Source: Pelecanus crispus (Eukaryota > Chordata > Aves > Pelecaniformes > Pelecanidae). Taken from it: a DNA stretch of 64,000 bases. A model generated the notes under the pieces. That model saw only the letters and a list, made by a program, of their open reading frames with translations, had not been told where the DNA came from and did no database searches. Both the position numbers and the translations under genes were made by a program. Location: the NCBI RefSeq assembly GCF_030463565.1, contig NC_134653.1:35339150-35403149 (forward strand), in the 5' to 3' direction. Of the stretch, positions 46,350 through 58,534 are shown in pieces (positions within the stretch are counted from its first letter, which is position 1; every line of letters begins with the position of its first letter).

Positions 46350-49300
46350 CTGTTCCAAAGGAAGAAGGAAAACTATCAGGCCACTTCTACGTATTCTACC
46401 TGCAGCCAAACACGTTGCCATTGCCAGGCCTGCAGATGCTCATCTTGACATAAACGCTCTCTGGTATCACTGATCGGCAAGCTGGAAACTGGATAGGATC
46501 TTAATTCGGTCAGTACTTAGGGGCATATGGCCAATGCTAAACTCAGGCATTTTGACAGCAATCTCTTCCGGGACACACGGCTCTGTCATTGCCGGCAACA
46601 TGGCCTCTGTGATGCACAAGTGAACAGCACCCATTTTATCCACCAGGCACACATTTATATGTGGCTTTGCGCTGAAAAAACTTAGCTTGACAATTCCCTA
46701 AATGCCTCTTTATCTAGGATATGGTTTTGTGATTTGTTTTGCAAATGATGACCCAAAAGAAATAGCTTACCTTTGCTAATCTCTGCCTATTATTTATAGC
46801 AAATTAGACAGAGCAAAACTAACACAGGTGGGGTTGTGGCAAAAATGACTATACAGTACTCAAACCCGATTTTTAAACGACAGTTGCTACTAATGATTCA
46901 AAGCAATATGAGAAAGGTTCTTGGGAAGAGCACAAGCTGAGCAATGTCAAGATAGCCTTTGCAGATAGAATCTTTTTCATTACAGGTTAATATTATTCTC
47001 CCAATATCATTATAACTTTCAAACACCCTGTTAATAAATCAGAGTTAAGAAAGATCTCTTTATAGATTCTGATCTCTTCTCTGGTGAAACTGGTATTAAA
47101 GATTTTTATTTTCCAAATTACATATTATTCCCACAATACTCTGAGAGCAGAGGCACAATGTCTTATCTGCAGCACCACAAGTTATTACACACAAACCTAT
47201 TAGGAATCAGCACTTGCAAACAGAAATACGTGGCTGCAATTGACAAAAACAGGCCAAAATATCTCTTCTTGTGTACAAGAGAAAATTTTATCAAGCATAT
47301 TGCTAACCTTAATGAGCTGTAATTCTCTGCTACATGTTACTCATAACAAAGAGGGACAGCACAGTGAGGCTGACTTCTCTCAATCTGGATATGTTTGCAA
47401 AGGAAGCAGAACCGTCTCCAATACTCCATTTGGCCTCTGCTTGGGATTTATTTATTTTCATTTGATGTGTTGATTAAAAACAACAACAAAAAAAAATCAT
47501 CAAAGATTTTTCCAATTCACCAGTTTTGACTCTCAGCTATCACTTGTTTTCTAGGAGTTTTGTGAGCATTCAGTATTTTGACTGTAGACATTTCTGAACT
47601 GTGCATATTGTACAAAAGTTAAATGGATCTGTTCTTGGGTAATATCTATTCTCAGTATTTAATAATGACCAATAATAATGGTTCCGATTCTCATCTCATC
47701 TGAATGAACATAACCTATTTTGCTAACTAGTATTACTCAGGACTTAAATTAGCATGAAGCTACATTCACTGAGCTCGGCAGCTTCCATCAAGTCTTACGT
47801 AAAACTTGACACCAGTGGAGCATCAGCACATTTCTTCTATTCAAGAAATGGTGAGGCAATCAAGTCATTCTCACACTTTTAATTAAAACCTTTAATTATC
47901 ACAAAAAAACCAAAGGTCTCACTTCAGTCTCTCAAGATTTAGTACCAGATTTGGTACAGCATATTTTGATACCATTAATTTCTTACTACTTTTACAAAAG
48001 CTACTACAGAAGATTTTTAGTCCTTTGCAGAGATCAATAAATAATTAATACCGTGACCATATAGCAAATCTATAAAATGTAATGAAGAAACAGATTGTGA
48101 TACATGATCTGTGATTCTCCCCAGCTTTAATTTCTCTGTTTCCTAAAATATGTGTTTAATGATCTACAGTTCACAGATTTTAAGTTCAGAAAAGACCATT
48201 TGATCATCTACGTTAACCTAAAAGTATCTCTCAGTCATTTTAGTATTGTCACGATCTACTTGCATTTAAAGCAGCAAGGATCTCTTCACCCCATCTGTCC
48301 CTCCTCTGGCATAGCAATTAAATCTCCCCCAACCCAGAAGCAATTCCGCCCCTCCCACTCTGCTCACAAATCGGTTCTGTCTGCAAATCTGTTTTGCGCT
48401 TGCTATCTGCACATCAGCTGCTGTCATTTCTTCTTCCAAGCCTGAGGGGAATAGGTTAGGGCAGTGGAGGAGCACTGCAGAGATCACTAGAAGAACAGCA
48501 GGGAGAAAGCTCTGAGCTGCTGAATTCTTTCTGCATCTTCCTTCAGGATTGACTTCCATAATGAACACGTTGCCATGGTTTGTGTAGGTGGTGGCAATCC
48601 ATTTGTCCATGCTATTGCTGTCCTTAACGTGAGGCAGGTTAGAACCTTCTACATGTAAAATTTGCACTTCCCCTTTCGCACGCTTTCTAGAGGTCCTAAT
48701 GATGCTACCCTAACATCACAAAACAAACCCACATCTAAAAGAGCACAGAAAAAATACAGTAAGGACTTTATATTTCAAAACAATTGGCAAATAACGCTCT
48801 ATCCTTCAAAGAAAGTATGAAGAAGGAACCTTTTCAGAGTGTCTTTGAGATCAAAGGCAAGAATCCTGCTATGTGGCAGAGAATGAACTGGGGATGTTGC
48901 ATATGTCTCAGTTTTCTTTCAAACTATAAAGCTAGACAGCCGTATAGTAGAAACTGTTTCTGAAATAGCACTTAAGGGACCTGCTCAAACAATTCTTGTT
49001 TTTCCAGCTTCCTCATGGGCAGCAAGGGGATTTGACAATGAATAGCCCATCCTTGCTCCAACCGTTTCAGTGGTTGCACCGTACTACCTACAGCTGCAAA
49101 CAAAACGGAGAAACCCATTCTTTCCTAGAGCAGTGACTTTCACAGTTCTAAAATGTGCAACTGGTTAAAGCTAGAACAAACTCAAAGGGCTTTCAAGTAC
49201 TAAAGGCTTGTTTATGAGACAGAACTCATACATGACGCTGAATGGGGAGCAAATTTAATTCCCACCCAAGTACTCTGATCAAAGGACTTGTCATCTGTGC

Positions 49301-52300
49301 TTGCAGATGGGTGGGCACCATTACAGTGGAATGAATGGGAAAAGCTGGCTGAACACATCAGAAAATCAGAACTGTTCTGTGTGAGAGGCACTGTGAAGAT
49401 TCTCAGAAGTTAGCTAATTCAGCAGTTCTTCATCTTCCCTTTTCTGCTTTGTTGATACATCCTGAGATAACAGAAAGTGTAACTGAATTTCTCTTTTGAC
49501 AGGGCAGCTAGGCTAAATACTGCTCAAAACTTTCCAATAGTTGGAAGGCTGCAAACCATTTTTTCAAACTACTAATTTCCCGAGCATATGAGGACACACA
49601 TGAAATATACAATTAACTGCATCTGCTTGGGTATGGTTTAATGCTAAAAAGGAGATTTAGGGTTTCAAGTCTGTTCAAGGTACTCTGCCAGCTCAGAAGG
49701 CTTCTGCTCAAAGGAGAGAACTACCAGACATGAAAAGCCAGGGTCTCTATATTCACCAGATAATTTTGTTTCAGTGAAGGAAAACTTTTGAAGGAGTTCT
49801 TAAAGCAGAACAGTGAGATTTACAGAAAGCTTCCCCCACATGCATTAGAAGTGTTATTTCAGTAGAAGTTAAGTAAAATCAGTCAAATACCCAGATTCAG
49901 CTAGTCTACAGAAGAAATTTGGAGGAATCATTAAGTCAAATGCCAGTAGATATCCTAATTAAAAAGTGGAGAAATTAATATTTTTTGGTATGGCCAAAAA
50001 GAAAGCATGTTCTTTAATTTGTTTTAAGAAAGTAAAACACAATCTGTCATTAGACAAGTTTCAAGTGTTCAAAAACATACTAGCCTAGGAAAACCAGTAT
50101 CTGAACAGGGTACAAGAAAAGGAGTTTTATTGCTCGTTAAAGTGGGGTTTTTTTTAGCAGCGTAGGAATCGAGACATAATGATTTGTATTTTGAGTTGAT
50201 GAAATGAGAACTAATGCCAATTTACTTAGAGCAAAGTCTAATCCTCAGCTGTTTTATGAGCCATGAATTCACAGTTCATTTCTTCTTAGACTTTTTTCCT
50301 CTTATCTTTCTACTACACACTCCTTGAAGAAGTGAATTTCTGCAGCTATCAAGCTGGAATCCCACTATCATTATATAGAGAGCACTGGCAAGCCGTATCT
50401 GTTGAAATGGTTTCTAGGTGTTGATTCTACTCTCTATAGGTACCAGCACACAGCTCACAGTAAAATAAGAAATTAGTGATAAAGGTCTGTGGAACTGTCA
50501 GGTTTGTATTCCCCAGAAGAAAAGGAAAGAAATAACAGAAAAAGTAAATTATCTTCCATTGCTAGAGAAAAACTTCCTACTTATTCCTGGGGAAAGTTGT
50601 ATTAGCCTAAAGACAGATAACAGTGTATCACTCTTCTATTCAATTAAGCAGTTTAATTTTCCTCTCCCAGTACATGTATTCTTATTTGCACAAAATTCTA
50701 GATTTATTCCATCAGTGCTACCTATTGACTGGTAAATAGGATATTGATAATTCACTGCACAACAATACACAGAACAGTTAACTCCTTTTGGCATTGCCTA
50801 TGATTTCAACAGCTCATGTTTCCAGAAGCTGCTGGAGTAAGTTGGTTTACGGAGCAGTCGGCTTACTTTTGATAACCCCACAGTCTTTTGGAGGCTCATG
50901 ACTTATAACCACTTTTTATTTCCACCTGTAGCTGGAATGCCTTCTCCTCACCTCTTGAGCAGTATCAAATAAAGCTTGAGAGAGGGTTTCAACAATGTAT
51001 TTACTAGTGCAACAAGCCAAAAATAAATTCTGTCCTTCTCAAAATTCAGACAGATAGCCATTTTCATCACTACAATCACTTCCAAAAGCCTGTATCTATT
51101 CTATTGCAGTCAACAGCAAAACTATTTTTCCCCTTTTAGAGTGCGTCCGATGCATGTCAAAATCATTAACAAATCCAATTTTAAATAGGTGATTGTATTT
51201 CTGACAAGCATTGGCTGGAGCCACTTAGCATTATTCAAACATTCTGCAAGGAAAAGTCTTGCTCAAAATTTAAGATCTCAGACCACTCATTTTCATTTCC
51301 ATGTCCTCCTACTCTCAGGACATCCATTCCTCCTTTAGTAGCCACTTCAATGGTTTGAAAAAGGAAAACCTTGGGCTTGAGAAGATGAAAAATAAGCAGC
51401 TCTTTGGCAGTCTGTCAAACAAGTTTCAGCACTGGATCAATGCTCCATTCTAACCAGACACACATCCTTTGTTTTTCTGAAGGGCCTGAAGTACAGGCAA
51501 GTGTTTACAAGTGTTTTCTCTCTCAGGAATTCTCACTGTAGTCCTCACCAGTGCAGTTCCTCCACTGATGCAAACACTTGTAACCACATGACTTTTTTTT
51601 TCCTTTTTTTTTTTTTTTTTTTTTAAATAATCTTAGTTGCTTAATCCTCTTCAAAGCATGTTTTGGTGGCTGTTTTCCACATCACAACTTCCATATTTTC
51701 TACAGCTAAGACAACCTGGGAACAGTGGCCCATTCAAACCAGTTAGTGTTTCTACCACACCATATGCTTCCTTCCACTGGCTCCCTCTACCCCATCACAT
51801 TGGACATGAGCTCATTGTCTGTAAGGCACCTTTCAGACCCTTCTCCATTACTCCTGATCCATCTATCAGGTTTGGCTTATCAAATTACTAACTTCCATCT
51901 TTAATCAATGACACTTCAGGAATGTGGCTGTTTCCTAACAAAGCACTGCTTCCTTCCCACCACTAGAACTCTTTTTGTGCTTTGTTTCAACATACGCAAA
52001 TTATTGGCCCCTGGAATTAGCTGGTAAGTAATAATGTCTTGGTTGATTCCATTTTCCAACTGAATCTTATTCTTACTCTACCCCATCATCTCAGCTGGAT
52101 CTCACCTGGGGAATTCCACTATTTCATAGAATCAGTTTGTCCCATGGCATTATGCACAATAATCAGGAAAACAGAAGCAGGACAGTATCTTCAACTAAAC
52201 AGTGAAACTTTTAGTGAAGAACATACTTAGGATTCAAAATGCATTATTGAATTTTTCTAAGTTTGAAAGGAAGCAGCAAATCAATGACATGAAAACAACT

Positions 52301-52910
52301 GTGTATCTACAAAACAAGCGTGGCTAGACACCAACATACTAAGCTTCTCTAGAAGCACATTAAAAGAAAGGTCTTTATGTACCATGCACTATAATTCTTT
52401 CTAAATAAGACCTCTCTAATAAAACAATAGCAGGTTTTGCAACCCTGTCCCGACATGGGATGCACTTTGCACAGGCAATACGAGCTGGTAACTACAGCTT
52501 GTTTCACAAGGCCACAATAACATTTTGCATCAAGTGAGATGGGAAGACATAGCCCTCTTTAAAGTAAAATATCTTGGCAGGTGTTCGTATTTCCTACATC
52601 AGCACAGTCACTTCTCATCCTTTTCTTCTCGTCTTGACGTACCTCCATTAACTGTACAGTGAAAACATACGTCCAATTACTTACAAAGTGTCTGATAAAG
52701 GTCTCCAAAGATGTCTCTCCTCTGATAGTTTGAGATCCCTTATAGGTACTTGGTCTACTGTATTCCATACATTTTATCATAACTAATCGGGGCATTCAGT
52801 CCCCTAGTTTGCAATGCACTTATGCTTCTGTGACTCACTGAATGAACATCAGGAATATTAAACAAGCAATAGAAGTACTGGATCGTTGGACATTACGGCA
52901 TTATACATAC
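46350..52910 (-). other. RIMBP2: RIMBP2 intron, 6.6 kb
   Basis: The largest intron in the window. It has a T-rich run at 51593-51624. The stretch 46350-46421 stays open in the frame of the next exon. I saw no CpG island or TATA-type arrangement that would mark an internal promoter. The minus-strand open frame at 48266-48667 has no recognisable protein. Confidence 0.78.
51593..51624. repeat. Poly-T tract (T9 CC T21)
   Basis: A 32-bp T-rich run in an intron (A-rich in the transcript sense). No retroposon body was recognised next to it. Confidence 0.9.
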
Positions 52911-53033
52911 CTTTAGGACCTGCTCTAAGTTCTCCAGCTTGGCTTGGAGCTGGTGTTTTCCCTTTACAGCCAAATCTCGTTCTTTGGTCACTCTGAGAAG
53001 GGTTTCTCTAAGATGGTCATAGTCTGATTTTAC
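52911..53033 (-). CDS. RIMBP2: RIMBP2 exon, N-terminal coiled coil (41 codons, phase 0-0)
   Basis: Acceptor tttttctag|GTAAAA and donor AAG|gtatgt are both good. The 123 nt read VKSDYDHLRETLLRVTKERD, then LAVKGKHQLQAKLENLEQVLK (residues 31-71 of the visible product). Leucines are spaced in heptads and there are many Lys/Glu pairs, as expected for a continuous coiled coil with the flanking exons. It joins in frame to the previous exon (LQYDQ) and to the next (HMREAAE). There is no catalytic content; the region is thought to mediate self-association or scaffold contacts. Confidence 0.93.
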
Positions 53034-56000
53034 CTAGAAAAATTAAAATGTGATTATGGTCCAAACAGCTAATTAATCAAGGGAAAACTATAACTGACAC
53101 AAACATTTCTACATGTTAAAATGGAAAAAGGAAAAAAAGTTCAAAGAAAATAGGAAAGAAGCATAAAAAATGGAAGGGAATATTCACCGAGGAAATTGTG
53201 TGTCTCATATACCTGTATGTATGAAACACATTTTCTTTCGACAACGACTATGATCTGGCAACCAAACTGTAGTTATGTGTAAGTTACGCAAAGTTAAATA
53301 AAGATACTATATAATGCACAAAATAAATGACAATCAAACAATTCCTAATTTCTCTGGATCTCATAGGCATCAGAGATGGGTGTGCTATATAAAGAGAGAG
53401 AGATCTAACACATATATAGAAATGTAACTCACATGTACGTTTTTCTGGACTATTCTTTAGTGTAAATTGACCAGAATAAACTCAAATATACATGACCAGC
53501 CTGGGCTAACATTTGAAATCAGTGTGTCTACAATTCAAAAATAGTATTTCTTCTGCAACAAAACCCATGCTCTCCCTTAAATATTTGCATACAGAAGGTT
53601 TTTAAAGGATCAGATACTCATCAGGTAGGATTTGTTTTCCAATTTAATTTACTTGGTGCTAGCTTAACCATTTCAGTACGCCTAAGTCTTTTTTTACAGG
53701 ATTTTGTGAATCATCAGTGATAGTGACTACTTCCTAAACACACATAGAAAATAAGAAAATACAATATTAAACTACTTTATCCTGCCATGGAAAAGTTCTT
53801 TCTTCAGTTCAGATCAGCTGAAAATTTGATTTCTTATCCCTGATCATTTTATGACGTTATGCCTTGTATTGATGCAGGACAACAGAATTGTGACAGCTTG
53901 CATGATATCAGAAACGTCAATTTTTACATTAAGAATGAAAATCCACCAGCAATAAACACCTAGGTAAAAAAAATACATAATGTTCGCATACTACTTCCAC
54001 TTCCCTGCAATGTTGATGGAAGGTAAGAAAGCAAAAGAGCATGCCATAATATTTTTAGTGACAGTGTTCGGAGAAGCATTTGTTTTCCTTTGTTAACTGC
54101 AACACAGTGCAGAAGCATAAACAACGCTGGCAGGATTACTGACTAAGGCAAGGCAGAGCGGTACGAAGTACCGGGATAAGGCATAGGCTTTAATCTTGGT
54201 GCAGCTCATGTTTCCTTCTAACTCCCGTTAAGGAAGTGACAAGCACTTTTTTTTTTTTCAATGTAATTACCCTAATTTCTTGGTGGGTTTTTTTTTTAAA
54301 GAATGAATGGCATTAAGCAATCTCTGACATGGATATCTCCTGGACATTTTCAAAAGCGATGTTTTGGAAACTGATTCAGCCTGTTTGCCTTCTGGCTCCA
54401 GTTTGTTAACTTGCAAATTTTGCCATGGTCCAAACAATCTAAATGGTTGCAGCCAGCCCTTGTATTCATCTTTGTAAGAGGGCTCTTTAGAGTGCAGTGG
54501 ACTAGAAAAAAGAAAGAGGAAAATGGAACAAATCATGTTTTCCACAAGAACTGATGCAATTATTGTCAACCTCAGGATTTTTTTTCTGTGCACAGATTTT
54601 TCTTTTCCTCTTCCCTCATTTCTTTATAACTAAGGAAACTATTAAACAATGGATTTTCAGAATCTATTAACTTCCTGCATCCTTTGTATTGTATTTCAGA
54701 TCAGTCAATGTAAATTGTTGAAGAATAATGGAGTGGAAAAAGGAAGCAATGAGGTATCACCATCAACGATGCAATTTTGTTATTGTCTGTGATTCTCAGT
54801 TAATTTACTGAGGATGAATGAAGTACAATATTTTGAACAAGTTTCAAGGAAAGGTTATTTTCCTCAGGCTTTAGTTTTTCCTGTCTCTAAAACAGTTGAT
54901 ACCAACTGACTACCTTTGTAAAGCATTTTCTAAAACTTACTAGTCATCATAGCCTGAATAATTCTGGGGGGTTAGTGAGCACGGTACCTTTCTGCTATGT
55001 GTTTTTCCCTGCTGGCAGCGAAGGGGCTATCGGAACAAATGGTATCTATCAGGCTGCTAAGGTAATTTTGGAAAGAGATGAATTAGAGACAGGTAGAACT
55101 GTAGATATTTTACACATCTCAGGATCTTTCATTTAGGATCTGAAAGCCCATAGCTAAATTAGTTAAAGTTTAGGAATACACAAATAGTTCTGGTAATTTC
55201 TCTACTTTCTCTTTTGGTCTTTTGATCGAAGTTCTGTGTATATTTTCATTTTGCAGGTTGGAAAGAACACAACCAAATGTACCAACCACCTTCTGCTAAT
55301 TACTCTTGTTACTTCCAGCAACACTGATAACTCTTAATATTTCTACAGGACATCCCTGCCAGGACTTTTTCCTCTGAAGAGTGTGTATCACATAGAATGT
55401 TGTGATATACGCATTTATATAACCCATAAGGCAGCATAAAACTTGATGAGTCTATCATTTGCTTTTTTTCTTGCTTAGACAACATTTGTTCTTAAATGTG
55501 AATTTAATGCTCTCTCCAAGCAGGCTGTTTAAGAACATATGGGTTATACGTGAACTTGAATTACACACAGAGCACATCAAAACATCAATGTTCCCAGTGG
55601 CAAAAACAGTTGACCTAAATAGAGTGCCACCATAAACAGTTCTCATTTCATGACAGAAACAGGGAACATTTTGATCTGTGATGTTTCTCTGTTCAATGCA
55701 TCAACCAATTTCTTTTTCACCCCGTACCTCCACACGCGCTAAATGTGCCCTCACTTGAGTCAGTCATGAAGGCCAGAATACTGCTAAAGTGTCTGCCACT
55801 TCCTGAACACTTGAACAGAAACTAGTTATTGAAAACCAGCACAGGAAAACCACCCAGCGTTTTATTTCATTGGTGAAAGGTTCCATCAGCCTTATAACCC
55901 ACCATTTGCCTTAGCTCTAGACATTAGTGACCTGCCAATTTCTCAAACTGACATCGTTCAGAAAACATTATTCAGAAACTGCCATGAAAACGGTGTGATT

Positions 56001-58444
56001 TCAGGGACTGTGGAAATAACTGCTGAACGCATAATGCCTATTCTATTTTTACATAAAAACACTAGCCCGTATACATTCAGATGAGCGGGAAAACGTGTCA
56101 GAGCCTGGTGTCATAGCACCCTTAAGGACACAAAATCTTTCCACAAGTACTCCACTCCAGGAATGCAACTTTGTTTCTCTGATGCAGAGGACCAAAACTA
56201 AATCGTGTAAGTTATGTACAATTTTAGCTTTATTTTGTCGATTTAAAGGTAGCCAGCCTTGTACCTACTCCTTTCTAGAATAAAACTTCAGCAACTACAT
56301 TGTGCAAAAATGAGCAGTAGTTTTATCTGTGCTACATAACAGAATGCATAAACACTCCTCCAGCCCCATTTGCTTGGATAAAGTTGGCCTGTTTTCCAGG
56401 CCAGCTCTCAAGGGTGAAAGAGAATAAATTATTTTAGGCAGGTTTTCCCCTTCAGGGCTGAGCCCTAACTCTGTTAGAATTCTGCACCGACCTCCACGTC
56501 CAAAGTTGTATAGTTTCACACTTTCTGAATAGTAAACTACAATCTAATCTATCCTCAACCTCATTGTGTGTGGTAAAAAAAAACCCCAACAACCCAAAGC
56601 AAACCAAACAGAAAAACCCAAGTAATTCCCTCAGAAAGCCTGTTATGCAAGAAGGAAAACACAAGGTTACTTGAATGTTAATACTGCAAAGATGCATATT
56701 GTTAAAATTGTTAAAAGTGAGAGGGCACACTTAAAGCAAGTCTTTGATCCTACTGAGGCTGAGAGACATAAATTAGTAGCACAGGCATCCAGAATTGTTG
56801 CATTGTGCCTCTCACAGTGCTTAACACATTTGAGGAAACAAACACCCGTAGTATGACAAATTCTGACACTACAATAGGAAAAGGTAATTTTATTACTAGC
56901 TTAGTGACTAACGTGTCAAAGGTTGACATTTTACCTTTATATTTTATATTGCTTTTACTAGCTCTTTCAATGTACCTCAAGCGCTTCACTAGTGTAAGAG
57001 ACAAACATTACCTATAATAAAGCATTATTAACCGCACAGTTCTTCACTTTCTCATAATAAAAGGGCTAATATTTTTAGCGTCACCAATGTACTGAGCCTT
57101 CACTGCATTAATGCTGCATGCTATTCCTGTGTCAGCTAGAATATAAAACTGCCTAAGTAAGACTTATGTGCCTCGTGAAGTAAAGAGTAAAGGCAATGGG
57201 TAAACAACAATAAAGAAAAAACATTAGGGAAGGGAGAAATTCTAGACAGATGATGAATAAAATTAAGTGATGCTATGATACACATGGCTTCCTCCTATCA
57301 TAAAACATTATTATACTGCCTTTTTATATAAAAACAATTTAAATTCCTCAGCAACAGGAAATTTCAGGTCTGCTTCGATACCAGGTGCTACACACAAAAT
57401 GTAGAGTACATACATGTAGAGTACATACATGCCATCTCTGAATTTTAGTAATTTGCATTGTCTCAGGGACTTAATCAGACCTCCTTTGGCTTGGAAATTC
57501 AGCAGTGGGCTACTCCGTGACACATGCACGTCAGAGATATCAAAGCACGCAGCCACCACTGTTTTGCAAGCTTTGAGGATGGGCTTTCATCAGAGCCGAT
57601 GTGAGTTACAGCTCTTCTGGTTTGAATGAGGTTGCCGAGCAACTCACTTAAGCCCTGTAGAAATCCCAGATTGGAGTTTTATTTTTAGCTAAATGTAGCT
57701 CTGTAAAGTGGCTGGTTCATGATGTTTCTTCCACTGAATGCATATGTGGTGAGGTAAGGCACATCAGCCTCTCCTCCCGTGCCAGTCACACCATGGAATA
57801 TTTGCCATAGATATTATCACGCTGTAGTCAGAAAGACATGTTTTGTCCCATAACAGGCACCCAAAAAAAAAAAAAAAATTTGAAGAAAAATGCTTATTAT
57901 TAAACCAGTTTTTGTATCAGGACCTGGGACAGCTGAGACTATGCCGTGTGCTGTGCTACAGGGGAAATAACAGCTAAGTAGAGTTTTGGACATCTGTTGC
58001 TGGACAGGAGCTTTTCAACACATTAGAGAGAAATTTAAAAATGCAAAGAAAAAATGCAGAAGGGTAGGGAAAAAACCTCCTAGACAGCAATTATTTCTAT
58101 CAGTATTTGGCAGAAAAAGAAGAGAAGTTTTCAAACAATTCTCATCAAAATCACTGAAAAAGTCTTTTTACCAAAACCTAATGCCAATTTTCAATAGTAA
58201 GAAAATACGCATCCGAGAAATAATGTACCTCTCTAAAGTCTACCAGCATGTCTTAAATTTTCACTTGAAAATAACATCTGTTCATAAAATAAATTTTTGT
58301 AATTTATTTTTCATTAAAATATATTCTGTTCTCAAGTAGAAGCAAGCAAATCAGAAAAAAATTACTATACAATCCACTTCTATCCACTCTGCAGCCTGAT
58401 TTCTGCAAGAAATGAATGTATGAGTTCTGTGCCCATGACGTTAC
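53034..58444 (-). other. RIMBP2: RIMBP2 intron, 5.4 kb
   Basis: Holds a 15-bp perfect tandem duplication at 57401-57430 and an A16 run at 57863-57878. The 117-codon + strand frame at 57986-58339 is Lys/Phe-rich and judged to be chance. Confidence 0.78.
57401..57430. repeat. 15-bp perfect tandem duplication
   Basis: gtagagtacatacat occurs twice in direct succession in an intron. Probably simple replication slippage. Confidence 0.95.
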
Positions 58445-58534
58445 CTGGTCATATTGCAGTGCTTTGTGGGACACACTTGCATACTGAAGGCTCAGGCGAT
58501 TCTTTTCTTGCACAGCATCCTTCAGTTCATTTTC
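58445..58534 (-). CDS. RIMBP2: RIMBP2 exon, N-terminal coiled coil (30 codons, phase 0-0)
   Basis: This is the most 5' exon I can support. On the minus strand it follows ...tgtgttctag and ends CAG|gtaacg. It reads ENELKDAVQEKN, then RLSLQYASVSHKALQYDQ, a charged amphipathic stretch typical of the RIM-BP N-terminal coiled coil. It is 90 nt with no stop and joins in phase 0 to the next exon. The exon before it is not in the window: it would lie at more than 58534 and I found no acceptable candidate up to 64000. It belongs to the longer N-terminal form; the mammalian reference protein I recall starts further down, at MREAAERR. Function in scaffold assembly is inferred from the family. Confidence 0.85.

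Larger units (their letters stand above)
1045..58534 (-). other. RIMBP2: RIMBP2 gene, internal part (17 exons visible, both ends cut off)
   Basis: This is the extent of the gene seen here, on the minus strand. RIM-BP2 is a cytosolic presynaptic active-zone scaffold that links RIM proteins and voltage-gated calcium channels. The visible order is coiled coil, SH3-I, three fibronectin-III domains, a long proline/serine-rich and acidic linker, and the start of SH3-II, which is the family architecture. All 17 exons have AG/GT borders and the phases agree at all 16 junctions (3840 nt, 1280 codons). RIMBP2 is preferred over its paralogue TSPOAP1 (RIMBP1) because the linker pieces KGSELGKQ, DIMEEDEEELYSE and LLGNPSSAGR match RIMBP2 as I recall it. 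Upstream 5' exons, the second half of SH3-II, SH3-III and the UTRs are outside the window. Spliced lengths were counted by hand. Confidence 0.95.

Noticed and set aside
46087..46473. 128- and 79-codon plus-strand frames (Ser/Cys-rich)
   Set aside because: They are antisense shadows of the coiled-coil exon at 46245-46349.
52129..52150. tttcatagaatcag, like the end of a reversed CR1
   Set aside because: Too short and without the neighbouring CR1 sequence.
57986..58339. 117-codon plus-strand open frame
   Set aside because: Lys/Phe/Asn-rich translation typical of AT-rich intron, no domain, and on the opposite strand to the gene.
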